A stretch of 12,766 bases of DNA from an uncultured Collinsella sp. (GCA_900549065.1 URNC01000048.1:1-12766); one strand, 5' to 3'. Shown: positions 1 through 6,860, numbered from the stretch's first letter. Notes: generated by a model from the letters alone, not told the origin. Made by a program: numbers and translations.

Positions 1-35
1 AGATTGTCCAAATGCGGCCCGCGCGGCGTCGGCCC

Positions 36-63
36 GTTACGGCGTTTGGTAAAACGCCGTAAC
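36..63 (-). terminator. Perfect hairpin at the 3' end of the RGG-protein gene
   Basis: A perfect 12-bp inverted repeat (36-47 with 52-63) encloses the 4-nt loop GGTA. It begins at the last base of the TAG stop codon of the RGG-protein gene. No clear U-run follows it on either strand, so it is a candidate terminator or 3'-end stabilising stem rather than a textbook intrinsic terminator. Bases 1-35 are GC-rich and show no gene. Confidence 0.5.
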
Positions 64-974
64 TAAAAACGGTTGCCGCGGAAGCCGCCGCCGTTGCGGC
101 CGCCACGATCGCCACCGCGACCGCCGCGGTCGTTACCACGGTTGCCGCCAAAGCCGCCACGGTTGCCACCGCGATCGCCATAGCCACCACGGTTGCCGCC
201 AAAGCCGCCGCGACCGCCACGGTCGCCGCCACGGTCACCAAAGCCGCCACGGCCGCCACGATCGCCACCGCGACCGCCGCGGTCGCCACCACGGCCACCA
301 CGATCGCCAAAGCCGCCGCGACCACCACGGTCGCCGCCACGGCCACCACGGTCGTCACGGCCGCCGCGAGGACCGCGGTCCTCGTCCAGGCCCATGGCGA
401 CGAGCGGAGCGATAACCTTATCGAGAGCGGCCATCAGCTCGGTGGCCTCCTCGTAAGAAAGCTCGGGCAGGAGCTTCTCCTTCTTGTTGGCAAGCTCGAC
501 CAGGCCCTCAGCGGCATCCTCGGCAGCGAAGACAACGATCTTGCGCATATCGCCCTCGGCGTCGTCGATGCGGCCGACCAGATCGGCAGCCTCGGCCTCG
601 GCCATCAGGCCATCGAGCTCACGGAGGCGCATGCCCAGCAGGTCGGACATTTCCTTCTGCTCCATCTTGGGCTTGAGGTCAAGAAGCTTGATGGCGCGCT
701 CGATGTTCGCCATGCGCTCGGCCTTGGCCTCCTCCTCCTTGGAAATAGCAAAGCGACGGCTACGCAGCAGGCGGGCGGCCTTCTGCATCTTGTCCATCAG
801 CTCTTCGTCATCGTAATCAACGGCGGCCTCGACAACCTCGGCCTCCTCCTCGACGGAAACCTCGTCAGCAGCCTCAACCTCGGCAGCTTCGGTCTCCACG
901 GTCTCGACTGCCTCAACCTCGGCAGCCATGGTCTCGTTCTCGGTCTCGTTCATGATCTCTTCGTTCTCGGACAT
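63..974 (-). CDS. Acidic / MarR-like winged-helix / RGG-repeat nucleic-acid-binding protein
   Basis: A 303-residue protein with three regions. Residues 1-60 are extremely acidic (runs of Glu, Ala and Val) and look disordered. Residues 90-165 resemble a MarR-type winged helix: a recognition-helix-like segment (KEMSDLLGMRLRELDGLMAE) is followed by a wing with the D-x-D-x-R pattern (IDDAEGDMRKIVV) typical of MarR wings. Residues 200-303 are an RGG tail with about 20 RGG triplets interspersed with FGD, FGGN and YGD. RGG tails usually bind RNA or mediate condensation in RNA-binding proteins. The likely role is therefore nucleic-acid binding, possibly RNA; the exact function is unknown to me. The ATG at 974 is preceded by AAGGAG with 4-nt spacing. 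The gene lies 152 bp downstream of the MFS gene and probably has its own promoter. A MarR regulator that gained an RGG tail is the main alternative reading. Confidence 0.85.
   Translation of the reverse strand: MSENEEIMNETENETMAAEVEAVETVETEAAEVEAADEVSVEEEAEVVEAAVDYDDEELMDKMQKAARLLRSRRFAISKEEEAKAERMANIERAIKLLDLKPKMEQKEMSDLLGMRLRELDGLMAEAEAADLVGRIDDAEGDMRKIVVFAAEDAAEGLVELANKKEKLLPELSYEEATELMAALDKVIAPLVAMGLDEDRGPRGGRDDRGGRGGDRGGRGGFGDRGGRGGDRGGRGGDRGGRGGFGDRGGDRGGRGGFGGNRGGYGDRGGNRGGFGGNRGNDRGGRGGDRGGRNGGGFRGNRF
66..377 (-). repeat. RGG-encoding tandem degenerate repeat
   Basis: This stretch encodes residues 200-303 of the RGG protein. It is built from short units encoding DRGGRGG, FGDRGG and GGNRGG, with synonymous differences between copies. 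It is coding low-complexity sequence, prone to slippage and length variation between strains, not an independent element. Confidence 0.85.
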
Positions 975-1126
975 GAGACTCCTTCTTAGCCCTCTCGGGC
1001 ATCATCGCCCCATTCGCGGGGCCCGTCGCGCACTCTTTGCGCTTTAAACATTCATGCCTCTCGGCAAAACGTCCATTAGTTTATGGTGTTGCCATCCAAT
1101 CTAGCTGCAGAATCTATGTGCACACA
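975..1126 (-). promoter_or_regulatory. Leader of the RGG-protein gene with two GAGA-loop hairpins
   Basis: This 152-bp intergenic region lies between the MFS stop codon and the RGG-protein start. On the minus strand it contains two small stems with the same GAGA tetraloop: TGCC-GAGA-GGCA (1055-1066) and GCCC-GAGA-GGGC (989-1000). The second sits just upstream of the Shine-Dalgarno. A third possible stem, CCCC/GGGG, lies around 1008-1022. No convincing -35/-10 pair could be assigned. The repeated tetraloop motif could be an RNA-protein or cold-responsive leader, but that is inference. Confidence 0.35.
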
Positions 1127-2542
1127 TTAATGCGACATGTGCGACTCGCGACGAGCGTACACCAGCGACGTCGCGAACCCGACCACGGCAATCACAGCCG
1201 CCACACGCACGGCAGCTGCAAATCCAATCGCCTGGGCAACGTCGGTCGCAGCGCCAGCCGCGCCGGCAGTCGCCGCAGAACTCGAGAGCAGACCGATAAA
1301 CAGCGATGGGCCAAACGATGCGGCAATCATGTTCCACGTGTTAAGCAATGCCGTTCCGTGGGGATGCTCAGCGGCAGGCAGCGTCTCCAAGCCGGCCGTT
1401 TGCGAGGGGCTCAGCACCAAACCGACTCCGGCATACACCACAACGGTCAGCGCCACGACGACGCCGATGTTCATACTTGCCGCCGTCATCGAGATGGCAG
1501 TCTGCCCCACGGCAATCAGGGCAAAGCCGACCGGCAGCAGCGGCCATGCGCCACGGGCGTCCATCACGCGTCCGCCCACAATCGAGGTCACGGCGTTGCA
1601 GGCAATCGACGGCAAAATGAGCAAGCCCGCAATAAGTGCGGTCATGCCGCATGCGCCCTCAAAATAGAGCGGCAACAAAACGCTCATCGAGAACGTCGTC
1701 ATCATCGACACCACCACAAGCAGGCACGCAGGCCAAAAGCGAACGCTCGCCATGGGACGCACGTTAAGCACCGGATGTTCGAGCTTGAGCTGACGGGCGG
1801 CAAACAGGCCGAGCAGCACAATGGCGGCGAACAGCGCCACGATACCGGCAATCAGATTGGTCGAGAACTCGCCTACGGAATACACAAATGCCGTAATGCC
1901 GGCCGCGAGCAAAACAACCGACAGAATATCAAGCGTGGTGTTCGAACGCTCTCCGACATTCTGAACAAGCTTAACGCCCGCCGCGGCGACCGCAATGCCG
2001 CCCACCAGCGGCACTACGAACACCGCCCTCCAGCCAAACAACGTGCACATAAGACCGCTGATCACGGGTCCAAACGCCGGCCCCAGCGTAATGCAGGCAC
2101 CACCCAGGCTCAGATACAGACCGAGCTTCTCGCGCGGGGCACAAGACAGCACCACGTTCATCATGAGCGGGAACAAGATGCCCGATCCCGCAGCCTGCAA
2201 AATACGACTTGGCAGCAAAACGCTAAACGACGGAGCGACCAGGCACAGGGCTTCGCCGGCGACCATGCATCCGCATGCGAAAAACAGCAGCTTGCGCGTC
2301 GAGAAACGACCGGACAGGAAGGCCATGATGGCCGTAAAGATCGACGTCACGATCATGTAGCCCGAAACGAGCCACTGCGCCGTGGTGGCACTCACCGAAA
2401 AGGCCGCCATAATGTCGTGCAACGCCACGTTAATGATGTTCTCGTTAAACGCGGCGACAAAGGCTGCAATATACATTACGACGAGAAGCGCCGCAGTGCC
2501 CGATGGCGTTACTCTAACTTGTTGCTGAGATTTGCTCCCCAT
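1127..2542 (-). CDS. MFS transporter, DHA2 (EmrB/QacA-like) drug/metabolite exporter
   Basis: A 471-residue polytopic membrane protein, predicted to be a proton-driven exporter of the major facilitator superfamily. The length fits the 14-helix DHA2 family. Visible signatures are an N-terminal first helix ending NENIINVALHDI (33-44; the family usually has NVALPxI, so His replaces Pro), a motif A-like loop SGRFSTRK (77-84), a motif B-like PSRILQAAGSGILFP (111-125) and an antiporter motif C-like segment LGPAFGPVISGLM (153-165). These support drug:H+ antiport; the substrate cannot be read. The ATG at 2542 was chosen because AGGAAGG lies just upstream; the longer reading back to 2686 adds 48 residues with no membrane logic and no ribosome site. 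It is transcribed divergently from the deformylase-like gene at 2747. Confidence 0.9.
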   Translation of the reverse strand: MGSKSQQQVRVTPSGTAALLVVMYIAAFVAAFNENIINVALHDIMAAFSVSATTAQWLVSGYMIVTSIFTAIMAFLSGRFSTRKLLFFACGCMVAGEALCLVAPSFSVLLPSRILQAAGSGILFPLMMNVVLSCAPREKLGLYLSLGGACITLGPAFGPVISGLMCTLFGWRAVFVVPLVGGIAVAAAGVKLVQNVGERSNTTLDILSVVLLAAGITAFVYSVGEFSTNLIAGIVALFAAIVLLGLFAARQLKLEHPVLNVRPMASVRFWPACLLVVVSMMTTFSMSVLLPLYFEGACGMTALIAGLLILPSIACNAVTSIVGGRVMDARGAWPLLPVGFALIAVGQTAISMTAASMNIGVVVALTVVVYAGVGLVLSPSQTAGLETLPAAEHPHGTALLNTWNMIAASFGPSLFIGLLSSSAATAGAAGAATDVAQAIGFAAAVRVAAVIAVVGFATSLVYARRESHMSH

Positions 2543-2746
2543 GCATTTCCTTCCTCTTGGAACGACAGTCGCATCGCCCCAGAGGAACAGTCCAGGGCGA
2601 AAAATGAGCCCTAGACTTACGCCAGACGCCGACACGACGAGTCTGACAACATGGTCCAACGTCGAAAGATTGTAACGCGGACGCACAGCTTTCCTTCCGC
2701 GCTATTATTAAAAGTCCACGAAAGCATAAGACATGAGGAGCCCGCC
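2543..2746. promoter_or_regulatory. Divergent intergenic region with an inverted repeat (2589-2617)
   Basis: This 204-bp region separates the divergent MFS and deformylase-like genes. It contains an imperfect dyad, AGTCCAGGGC (2589-2598) and GCCCTAGACT (2608-2617), with 9 of 10 positions complementary around a 9-nt A-rich centre. It lies 47 bp upstream of the MFS start and could be an operator or an mRNA leader stem. A -10-like TATTAT at 2703-2708 precedes the plus-strand gene but has no good -35. The deformylase-like gene has GAGGAG at 2735-2740, six bases before its ATG. Confidence 0.35.
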
Positions 2747-3157
2747 ATGATCAAGCCCATCATGAAATCCGAGTTCTTTTTGCGCCTTCCTTCCGAAGAC
2801 GCGGGACCCGACGACGCCGCGACCGGGCAGGACCTCCTGGATACGCTCAACGAACATGAGCACGAGTGCGTGGGCCTCGCCGCCAACATGATCGGCGTGC
2901 GCAAACGCATCATCTGCGTAAAGGACGGCACCAGGGCGCTCCTGATGTACAACCCTCAAATTCTTGAGCAGGTCAATGCCTATCAGACGAGCGAAGGGTG
3001 CCTCTCGCTGATCGGCGAGCGTCCCTGTACCCGCTATCGCCGCATTAAGGTTGAGTATTTGGACGAGAACTTTGTCCGCCGCATCAAAAACTTCTCGGGC
3101 TACACCGCCGAGATCATCCAGCACGAAATCGACCACTGCCAAGGAATAGTTATATAG
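2747..3157 (+). CDS. Short peptide deformylase-family protein, motif-1 Gln replaced by Met
   Basis: A 136-residue protein of the peptide deformylase fold, which removes the N-formyl group from nascent proteins using a metal held by one Cys and two His. Motif 2 is intact (EGCLS, 83-87, metal ligand Cys85). Motif 3 is intact (QHEIDH, 125-130, ligands His126 and His130, catalytic Glu127). Motif 1 reads CVGLAANMIG (41-50), where classical deformylases have GxGxAAxQ: the first Gly is Cys and the Gln is Met48. That Gln normally helps stabilise the reaction intermediate. From memory, short Firmicute/Actinobacteria members with an AANMIG motif exist, so this is probably a subfamily trait rather than a mutation. 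It is shorter than typical 165-180-residue deformylases and lacks a C-terminal extension. GAGGAG six bases before the ATG fixes the start. It is monocistronic and convergent with the aminotransferase gene. Full deformylase activity is uncertain. Confidence 0.88.
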   Translation: MIKPIMKSEFFLRLPSEDAGPDDAATGQDLLDTLNEHEHECVGLAANMIGVRKRIICVKDGTRALLMYNPQILEQVNAYQTSEGCLSLIGERPCTRYRRIKVEYLDENFVRRIKNFSGYTAEIIQHEIDHCQGIVI

Positions 3158-3174
3158 TTGCGCCAATTCAAGAA

Positions 3175-3206
3175 AGCTCCCTGCAGCCAAGCAACTGCAG
3201 GGAGCT
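3175..3206. terminator. Bidirectional terminator between convergent genes
   Basis: A perfect 12-bp stem (AGCTCCCTGCAG at 3175-3186 with its complement at 3195-3206) encloses an 8-nt loop. It sits between the deformylase-like stop (3157) and the aminotransferase stop (3232), as expected for a shared terminator. The flanks are AAGAA and CTTCAT, so the U-tract is weak on both strands. Confidence 0.7.
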
Positions 3207-3231
3207 CTTCATAGTGCGGAACTTCTATCCC

Positions 3232-4752
3232 CTACGCCTGGCGGTAGTGATCAAAGAAATCGGCGAGGTCTTCGAGCGACTCTTTGAGCACTTCCATGCG
3301 CGGCAGGTACACGATGCGGAAGTGATCGGGCTCGGCCCAGTTAAAGCCGCCGCCGCGCGTGATCAGAATCTTCTTCTCGTGCAGCAGGTCGAGGGCAAAC
3401 TGCTCGTCATCGGTGATGTTGAACTTCTTAACATCCATCTTGGGGAAGATATAGAACGCCGCGCGCGGCTTGACCACCGAGATGCCATCGATCTTGTTGA
3501 GTGCCTCATACACAAAGTTGCGCTGCTCGTAGACACGACCGCCGGGACGGATGTAGTCGTTGACCGACTGATGGCCACCGAGCGCCGTCTGGACGATCGA
3601 CTGGGCCGGCACGTTGGAGCACAGGCGCATGTTAGAGAGCATGTTGATACCCATAATGAAGTCGCTCATGCAGCGCTGGTTGCCCGAAAGCACCATCCAG
3701 CCAATACGATAGCCCGCGATCATGTGCGACTTGGAAAGGCCGCTAAAGGTAACGCAGGGCAGATCGGGAGCGAGCGAGGCAATCGAGACGTGCTCGTAGC
3801 CGTCCATGCACAGACGGTCGTAGATCTCATCGGCAAAGATCATCAGCTGATGCCTGCGCGCAACCTCGACGATGCCCTCGAGCACCTCGCGCGGGTAGAC
3901 CGAGCCCGTGGGGTTGTTGGGGTTGATGATGACGAGGGCCTTGGTCGCGCTCGTGATCTTGGACTCCATATCCTCCAGGTCGGGATACCAATCCGCCTGC
4001 TCATCGCATAGATAGTGCACGGGATGACCGCCGGCGAGGGTTGCGCACGCCGTCCAGAGCGGATAGTCGGGGCTGGGGATCAAAATCTCGTCGCCATTGT
4101 CGAGCAGAGCGTTCATCGAAAGCTGAATGAGTTCGGACACGCCGTTGCCCGTGTAGATATGCTCCATCTGAACATTGGGCAGGCCCTTGATCTGCGAATA
4201 CTGCATGATCGCCTTGCGCGCAGAGAACAGGCCGCGCGAATTGGAATAGCCTTCGCAGTCGGGCAGCTGCTGGCGCATGTCCTTGATAACCTCGTCGGGC
4301 GTGCGAAAACCGAAGGGCGCCGGGTTGCCGATATTGAGCTTGAGGATGCGCTCGCCCTCGTCCTCCATACGGGCAGCCTCGTCGACGACGGGACCGCGCA
4401 CGTCATACAGGACGTTATCGAGCTTGGTGGATTTAGAAAAAGTACGCATGGTGGTGCTCCTTGGAATTTGAGCTGAGGGATGGGGTTCGAGCTTGGAATC
4501 GTTGCGAGGCGATGACGTCTCGCCTTGATCGGCGTCACCGGCAAGCAGCCAGGTAACATCGACCTCCAAAATGCGGGCGAGCAGCTCTGCCACATCGCGC
4601 CGCGGAATCGTCTTGCCGCTCACATATTGGCTCATCTGACTCTTGCCGAGTTTTTTGCCGAGCATCTCCGATGCGCGGATTACGTCCGACTGGCGAACGT
4701 CGCGATCGGACATGGTTTGTCGCAGGCGATCGCTAAACGTCTCTTGGGCCAC
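3232..4752 (-). CDS. alaA: XRE helix-turn-helix fused to AlaA-type alanine aminotransferase
   Basis: A 506-residue fusion. Residues 5-70 form an XRE/Cro-like helix-turn-helix (QSDVIRASEMLGKKLGKSQM then SQYVSGKTIP). Residues 71-101 are a polar Pro/Ser/Asp-rich linker. Residues 102-506 align from end to end with E. coli AlaA (as remembered), a PLP enzyme that interconverts alanine and pyruvate using glutamate/2-oxoglutarate. Shared hallmarks are LKLNIGNPAPFGF, IINPNNPTG, FADEIYD and SGLSK with the PLP Lys (341 in the fusion, 240 in the enzyme part), plus a C-terminal substrate-carboxylate Arg (RIVYLPR). The start is GTG at 4752, with AAGGAGG five bases upstream; the ATG at 4803 lies within the operator. 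Fold-type I fusions with GntR domains (MocR) are well known, but an XRE fusion to AlaA is unusual. A second ribosome site occurs inside the gene before the enzyme part. Probably a self-regulating enzyme. Confidence 0.92.
   Translation of the reverse strand: MAQETFSDRLRQTMSDRDVRQSDVIRASEMLGKKLGKSQMSQYVSGKTIPRRDVAELLARILEVDVTWLLAGDADQGETSSPRNDSKLEPHPSAQIPRSTTMRTFSKSTKLDNVLYDVRGPVVDEAARMEDEGERILKLNIGNPAPFGFRTPDEVIKDMRQQLPDCEGYSNSRGLFSARKAIMQYSQIKGLPNVQMEHIYTGNGVSELIQLSMNALLDNGDEILIPSPDYPLWTACATLAGGHPVHYLCDEQADWYPDLEDMESKITSATKALVIINPNNPTGSVYPREVLEGIVEVARRHQLMIFADEIYDRLCMDGYEHVSIASLAPDLPCVTFSGLSKSHMIAGYRIGWMVLSGNQRCMSDFIMGINMLSNMRLCSNVPAQSIVQTALGGHQSVNDYIRPGGRVYEQRNFVYEALNKIDGISVVKPRAAFYIFPKMDVKKFNITDDEQFALDLLHEKKILITRGGGFNWAEPDHFRIVYLPRMEVLKESLEDLADFFDHYRQA
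4447..4462 (-). promoter_or_regulatory. Internal ribosome binding site and ATG at the enzyme-domain boundary
   Basis: Inside the XRE-AlaA gene, AAGGAG (4457-4462 on the minus strand) stands seven bases before an in-frame ATG (4447-4449). Translation from here would give exactly 405 residues starting MRTFSKSTKLDN, the same length as E. coli AlaA (recalled) and matching its N-terminus. One mRNA could therefore yield both the fusion and a stand-alone enzyme. The site is seen directly; its use is inferred. Confidence 0.6.
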
Positions 4753-4770
4753 TAGAACCTCCTTGCTGGC

Positions 4771-4855
4771 AAAGTTCAATTTATAGAACACGAATTGAAC
4801 CAAGGTTCAATTTAGCAAGCAGTATAGCGCCGTACCTCATTCGAAAGTTCAATTT
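4771..4855. promoter_or_regulatory. GTTCAAT operator array in front of the XRE-AlaA gene
   Basis: A perfect 9-bp inverted repeat with a 2-bp spacer, AATTGAACC AA GGTTCAATT, spans 4793-4812. Three direct copies of AA(A/G)GTTCAATTT lie at 4771-4782, 4802-4813 and 4844-4855, the middle one overlapping the palindrome. The heptamer GTTCAAT recurs at intervals of 31 and 42 bp, close to whole helical turns. The array covers the predicted promoter. The natural candidate to bind it is the XRE domain of the gene it controls. Confidence 0.65.
4781..4810 (-). promoter_or_regulatory. Predicted promoter of the XRE-AlaA gene
   Basis: On the minus strand, TTGAAC (4805-4810) and CTATAA (4781-4786) are separated by 18 bp, a reasonable sigma-70-type match. 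Transcription would start near 4774, leaving a leader of about 20 nt that just holds the AAGGAGG site. Both promoter elements overlap GTTCAAT copies, which suits repression by an occluding regulator. An additional TATACT (4821-4826) has no well-spaced -35. Confidence 0.5.
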
Positions 4856-4914
4856 CATAAGAAAACGTACCGAACTCCGAGATTTGCCCAAAGCGGACAA
4901 TGACGTGTACGCGT

Positions 4915-5772
4915 TTAGAGGTATTCGAGGAAACGGGCGGCAGCAAGCGAAACGTCAGCCGTGCGATATATCGCATTGATCTGCCGATGGGGATGCCCCT
5001 CGAGTGGGCGCACGGCAACATCGAACTGACAGCGGCGCAAGATGAGCGCCGGAAGAATGCTCACGCCCAGACCGTCCTCGACCATGGCCATAATCGCATA
5101 ATCATCCCAGGTCGACAGCTTAGAGCGTACCGCCAGGCCCGCGCGGCGAAACAGCGGCGTAATCTCGTCGTCGCTACCGCGTTCCAGCAGAATAAACTGC
5201 TCGTTGGCCAAATCGGCAAGGGAAACGACCTCCGCGGTGGCAAGCGAGGAGTCCGCTGGCACCACGGCCATCAGCTCGTCTTGCACCAACGGCCGCGACG
5301 CCATGCCGGCGCCGCGTGGTTCGCGCGGAATAAAGCCCAGGTCGCAGCGACCTTCCGCCACCCATTGCTCAATCTCGGAGTAATCACCCATCAGCAGCTC
5401 GTAATCGACGTCCGGGTGATCGGCGCGAAAGTGCGCAATCACCGGCGGCAGCACGTGGGTCGCCACGCTCGAAAACGTACCGATGCAGATTTTGCCGCGC
5501 ATGAGCCCACGCATCTCATCCACCCGTCGCTGCAAACGAACAAATTCCTCGCACAACGCCTCGACCGCCGGCATAACTTGCCGCCCATCGGCAGAAAGCA
5601 CTACGCCCTCGCGGCTTCTATCGAGCACTTTAAAGCCCCAGTCGGCCTCGAGATCGGCCACCATACGGCTCACGCCCGACTGCGAATAGCTCAGCCGCTC
5701 GGCGGCGCGCGTAAAACTTCCGGCGCGCACGGTCTCAAGCAGCACCTGCATCTTTTGAATATTCGTTTCCAC
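4915..5772 (-). CDS. LysR-family transcriptional regulator
   Basis: A 285-residue LysR-type regulator. Residues 5-65 form the N-terminal winged helix-turn-helix (GSFTRAAERLSYSQSGVSRM, then VADLEADWGFKVLDRSREGV). Residues 90-285 form the periplasmic-binding-like effector domain (GKICIGTFSSVATHVLPPVI, CDLGFI, LVQDELMAVVP). It should act as a tetrameric DNA-binding protein responding to a small molecule that cannot be predicted. The start is taken as GTG at 5772, with GGAGG six bases upstream; an ATG at 5793 lies upstream of that site and adds only seven residues. It is divergent from the EamA transporter gene, and by the usual rule for LysR proteins it probably controls that gene and itself. 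Its stop lies 162 bp from the XRE-AlaA start, with no obvious terminator hairpin. Confidence 0.93.
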   Translation of the reverse strand: METNIQKMQVLLETVRAGSFTRAAERLSYSQSGVSRMVADLEADWGFKVLDRSREGVVLSADGRQVMPAVEALCEEFVRLQRRVDEMRGLMRGKICIGTFSSVATHVLPPVIAHFRADHPDVDYELLMGDYSEIEQWVAEGRCDLGFIPREPRGAGMASRPLVQDELMAVVPADSSLATAEVVSLADLANEQFILLERGSDDEITPLFRRAGLAVRSKLSTWDDYAIMAMVEDGLGVSILPALILRRCQFDVAVRPLEGHPHRQINAIYRTADVSLAAARFLEYL

Positions 5773-5890
5773 GGCACCCCTCCACATATGCATGAGCTTT
5801 TGTCATGTTATCTATGAATTATATTCGCTTTTCTTCTATAGCCAGTTCACCCATAGTGAACATGCTCGGATATAGAGGGGATGTCAGCGT
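5773..5890. promoter_or_regulatory. Divergent lysR/eamA control region with a LysR-type box
   Basis: The dyad GTTCAC CCATA GTGAAC lies at 5845-5861. Its core TCAC-N5-GTGA is a T-N11-A motif, the standard recognition pattern of LysR regulators. On the minus strand a perfect TATAAT lies at 5818-5823; its -35 position falls at the left edge of the box, consistent with autoregulation. The transporter gene has GAGGGG at 5875-5880, an unusually long ten bases before its ATG. No clear promoter for the transporter was resolved. Confidence 0.6.
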
Positions 5891-6802
5891 ATGAACAACG
5901 GACTGTTTACGTACTTAGCAGCATTGCTGTTGTTTGGCTCCAACGGCATCATCGCCGCCGCCATCGCGCTGCCGAGCTCCGATATCGTGCTCCTGCGCAC
6001 GTTTTTGGGCGCACTCTCGCTTGTCACCATCCTCGCCATCACCCAACGCCATAAGTTGCAGGCGCCATCTCGCCCCCGCGAAGCCGCAGCCCTCCTCCTC
6101 TCGGGAGCCGCGCTGGGCGCCAGCTGGATTTTTCTGTTCCGAGCCTACCAGACGATCGGCGTCGGCGTTTCCTCGCTGCTGTACTACTGCGGCCCCATCA
6201 TCGTCATAGTCCTCTCCCCACTCATCTTTGGCGAAAAGCTGACCGGCGGCAAAATCGCCGGGTTTATCGCCGTCGCCTGCGGCGCTTTTCTCATTGCAGC
6301 GCAAGGTCTAGGCGGCAATATGCCCATTGCGGGTATCGCCTGCGGCATCGCCTCGGCATTTTGCTATGCGCTGATGGTCATCGCCAGCAAGGGTGCGCCA
6401 CACATCGAAGGCCTCGAAAACTCCACGCTCCAGGTGAGCGCCGCCTTTGTGACCGCGCTGGTCCTCACGCTCATCACGCAGGGCGCCCCCTCATTCCTGT
6501 CCGTCGGCGTCGCCGCCGGTATTGATTGGCGCGCCGTCGTCATGCTCGGCGTCGTCAACACCGGCATTGGCTGCCTGCTCTATTTTAGTGCTGTCGCCAA
6601 GCTGCCCGTCCAGACTGTCGCGGTCGTCGGCTACCTCGAGCCGCTTTCGGCCGTCGTGTTCTCGGCCGTCCTTTTAGGCGAAGCCATAACGCCGATCCGT
6701 CTGATGGGTGCCGCACTTATCATCGGCGGCGCGATCTTTTGCGAACTCGCCGGCAAACGCGCAGGTGCCAAGACCGGCATCGCTCAGGCAGCACGCGCCT
6801 AA
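5891..6802 (+). CDS. EamA/DMT-family transporter (drug/metabolite superfamily)
   Basis: A 303-residue, very hydrophobic protein with the two tandem EamA repeats of the 10-helix DMT superfamily. The first half covers roughly residues 5-137 and contains FRAYQTIGVGVSSLLYYCGP and LSPLIFGEKLTGGKIAGF. The second covers about 145-288 and contains YFSAVAKLPVQTVAVVGYLE then LLGEAITPIRLMGAALIIGG. The recurring 'xxFGEKLT / LLGEAIT' loops are characteristic of the family. Members usually export amino acids, nucleotides or other metabolites from the cytoplasm; the substrate cannot be predicted. Length and both termini are typical. It is transcribed divergently from the LysR gene, the likely regulator, and followed by a strong hairpin. 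The ATG at 5891 has a distant ribosome site, which may mean modest translation. Confidence 0.92.
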   Translation: MNNGLFTYLAALLLFGSNGIIAAAIALPSSDIVLLRTFLGALSLVTILAITQRHKLQAPSRPREAAALLLSGAALGASWIFLFRAYQTIGVGVSSLLYYCGPIIVIVLSPLIFGEKLTGGKIAGFIAVACGAFLIAAQGLGGNMPIAGIACGIASAFCYALMVIASKGAPHIEGLENSTLQVSAAFVTALVLTLITQGAPSFLSVGVAAGIDWRAVVMLGVVNTGIGCLLYFSAVAKLPVQTVAVVGYLEPLSAVVFSAVLLGEAITPIRLMGAALIIGGAIFCELAGKRAGAKTGIAQAARA

Positions 6803-6836
6803 CAGCCCCTGCTTTGAAATGCCACCTGCGTACATG

Positions 6837-6860
6837 AATAATCCCCAGATGGGGATTATT
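6837..6860 (+). terminator. Terminator hairpin after the EamA gene
   Basis: A perfect 10-bp stem, AATAATCCCC (6837-6846) with GGGGATTATT (6851-6860), closes an AGAT tetraloop. It lies 34 bp after the EamA stop. The A/T-rich stem base ending ATTATTGTCT can serve as the weak RNA-DNA hybrid. Confidence 0.7.

Noticed and set aside
66..377. Regular repeats resembling a CRISPR array or minisatellite
   Set aside because: The units are in frame, encode RGG motifs and have no unique spacers of constant length.
1037..2614. 525-residue open frame on the plus strand, antisense to the MFS gene
   Set aside because: Its translation is rich in Arg, His, Gln and Asn with no recognisable domain, typical of an antisense frame of a GC-rich gene. 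The minus strand encodes clear MFS motifs.
3214..4011. 265-residue plus-strand frame (and 4015-4476) antisense to the aminotransferase
   Set aside because: No ribosome site and no domain; the opposite strand encodes conserved AlaA motifs over the whole stretch.
4900..5817. 305-residue plus-strand frame antisense to the LysR gene
   Set aside because: His/Arg-rich shadow translation; the minus strand has the LysR helix-turn-helix and effector domain.
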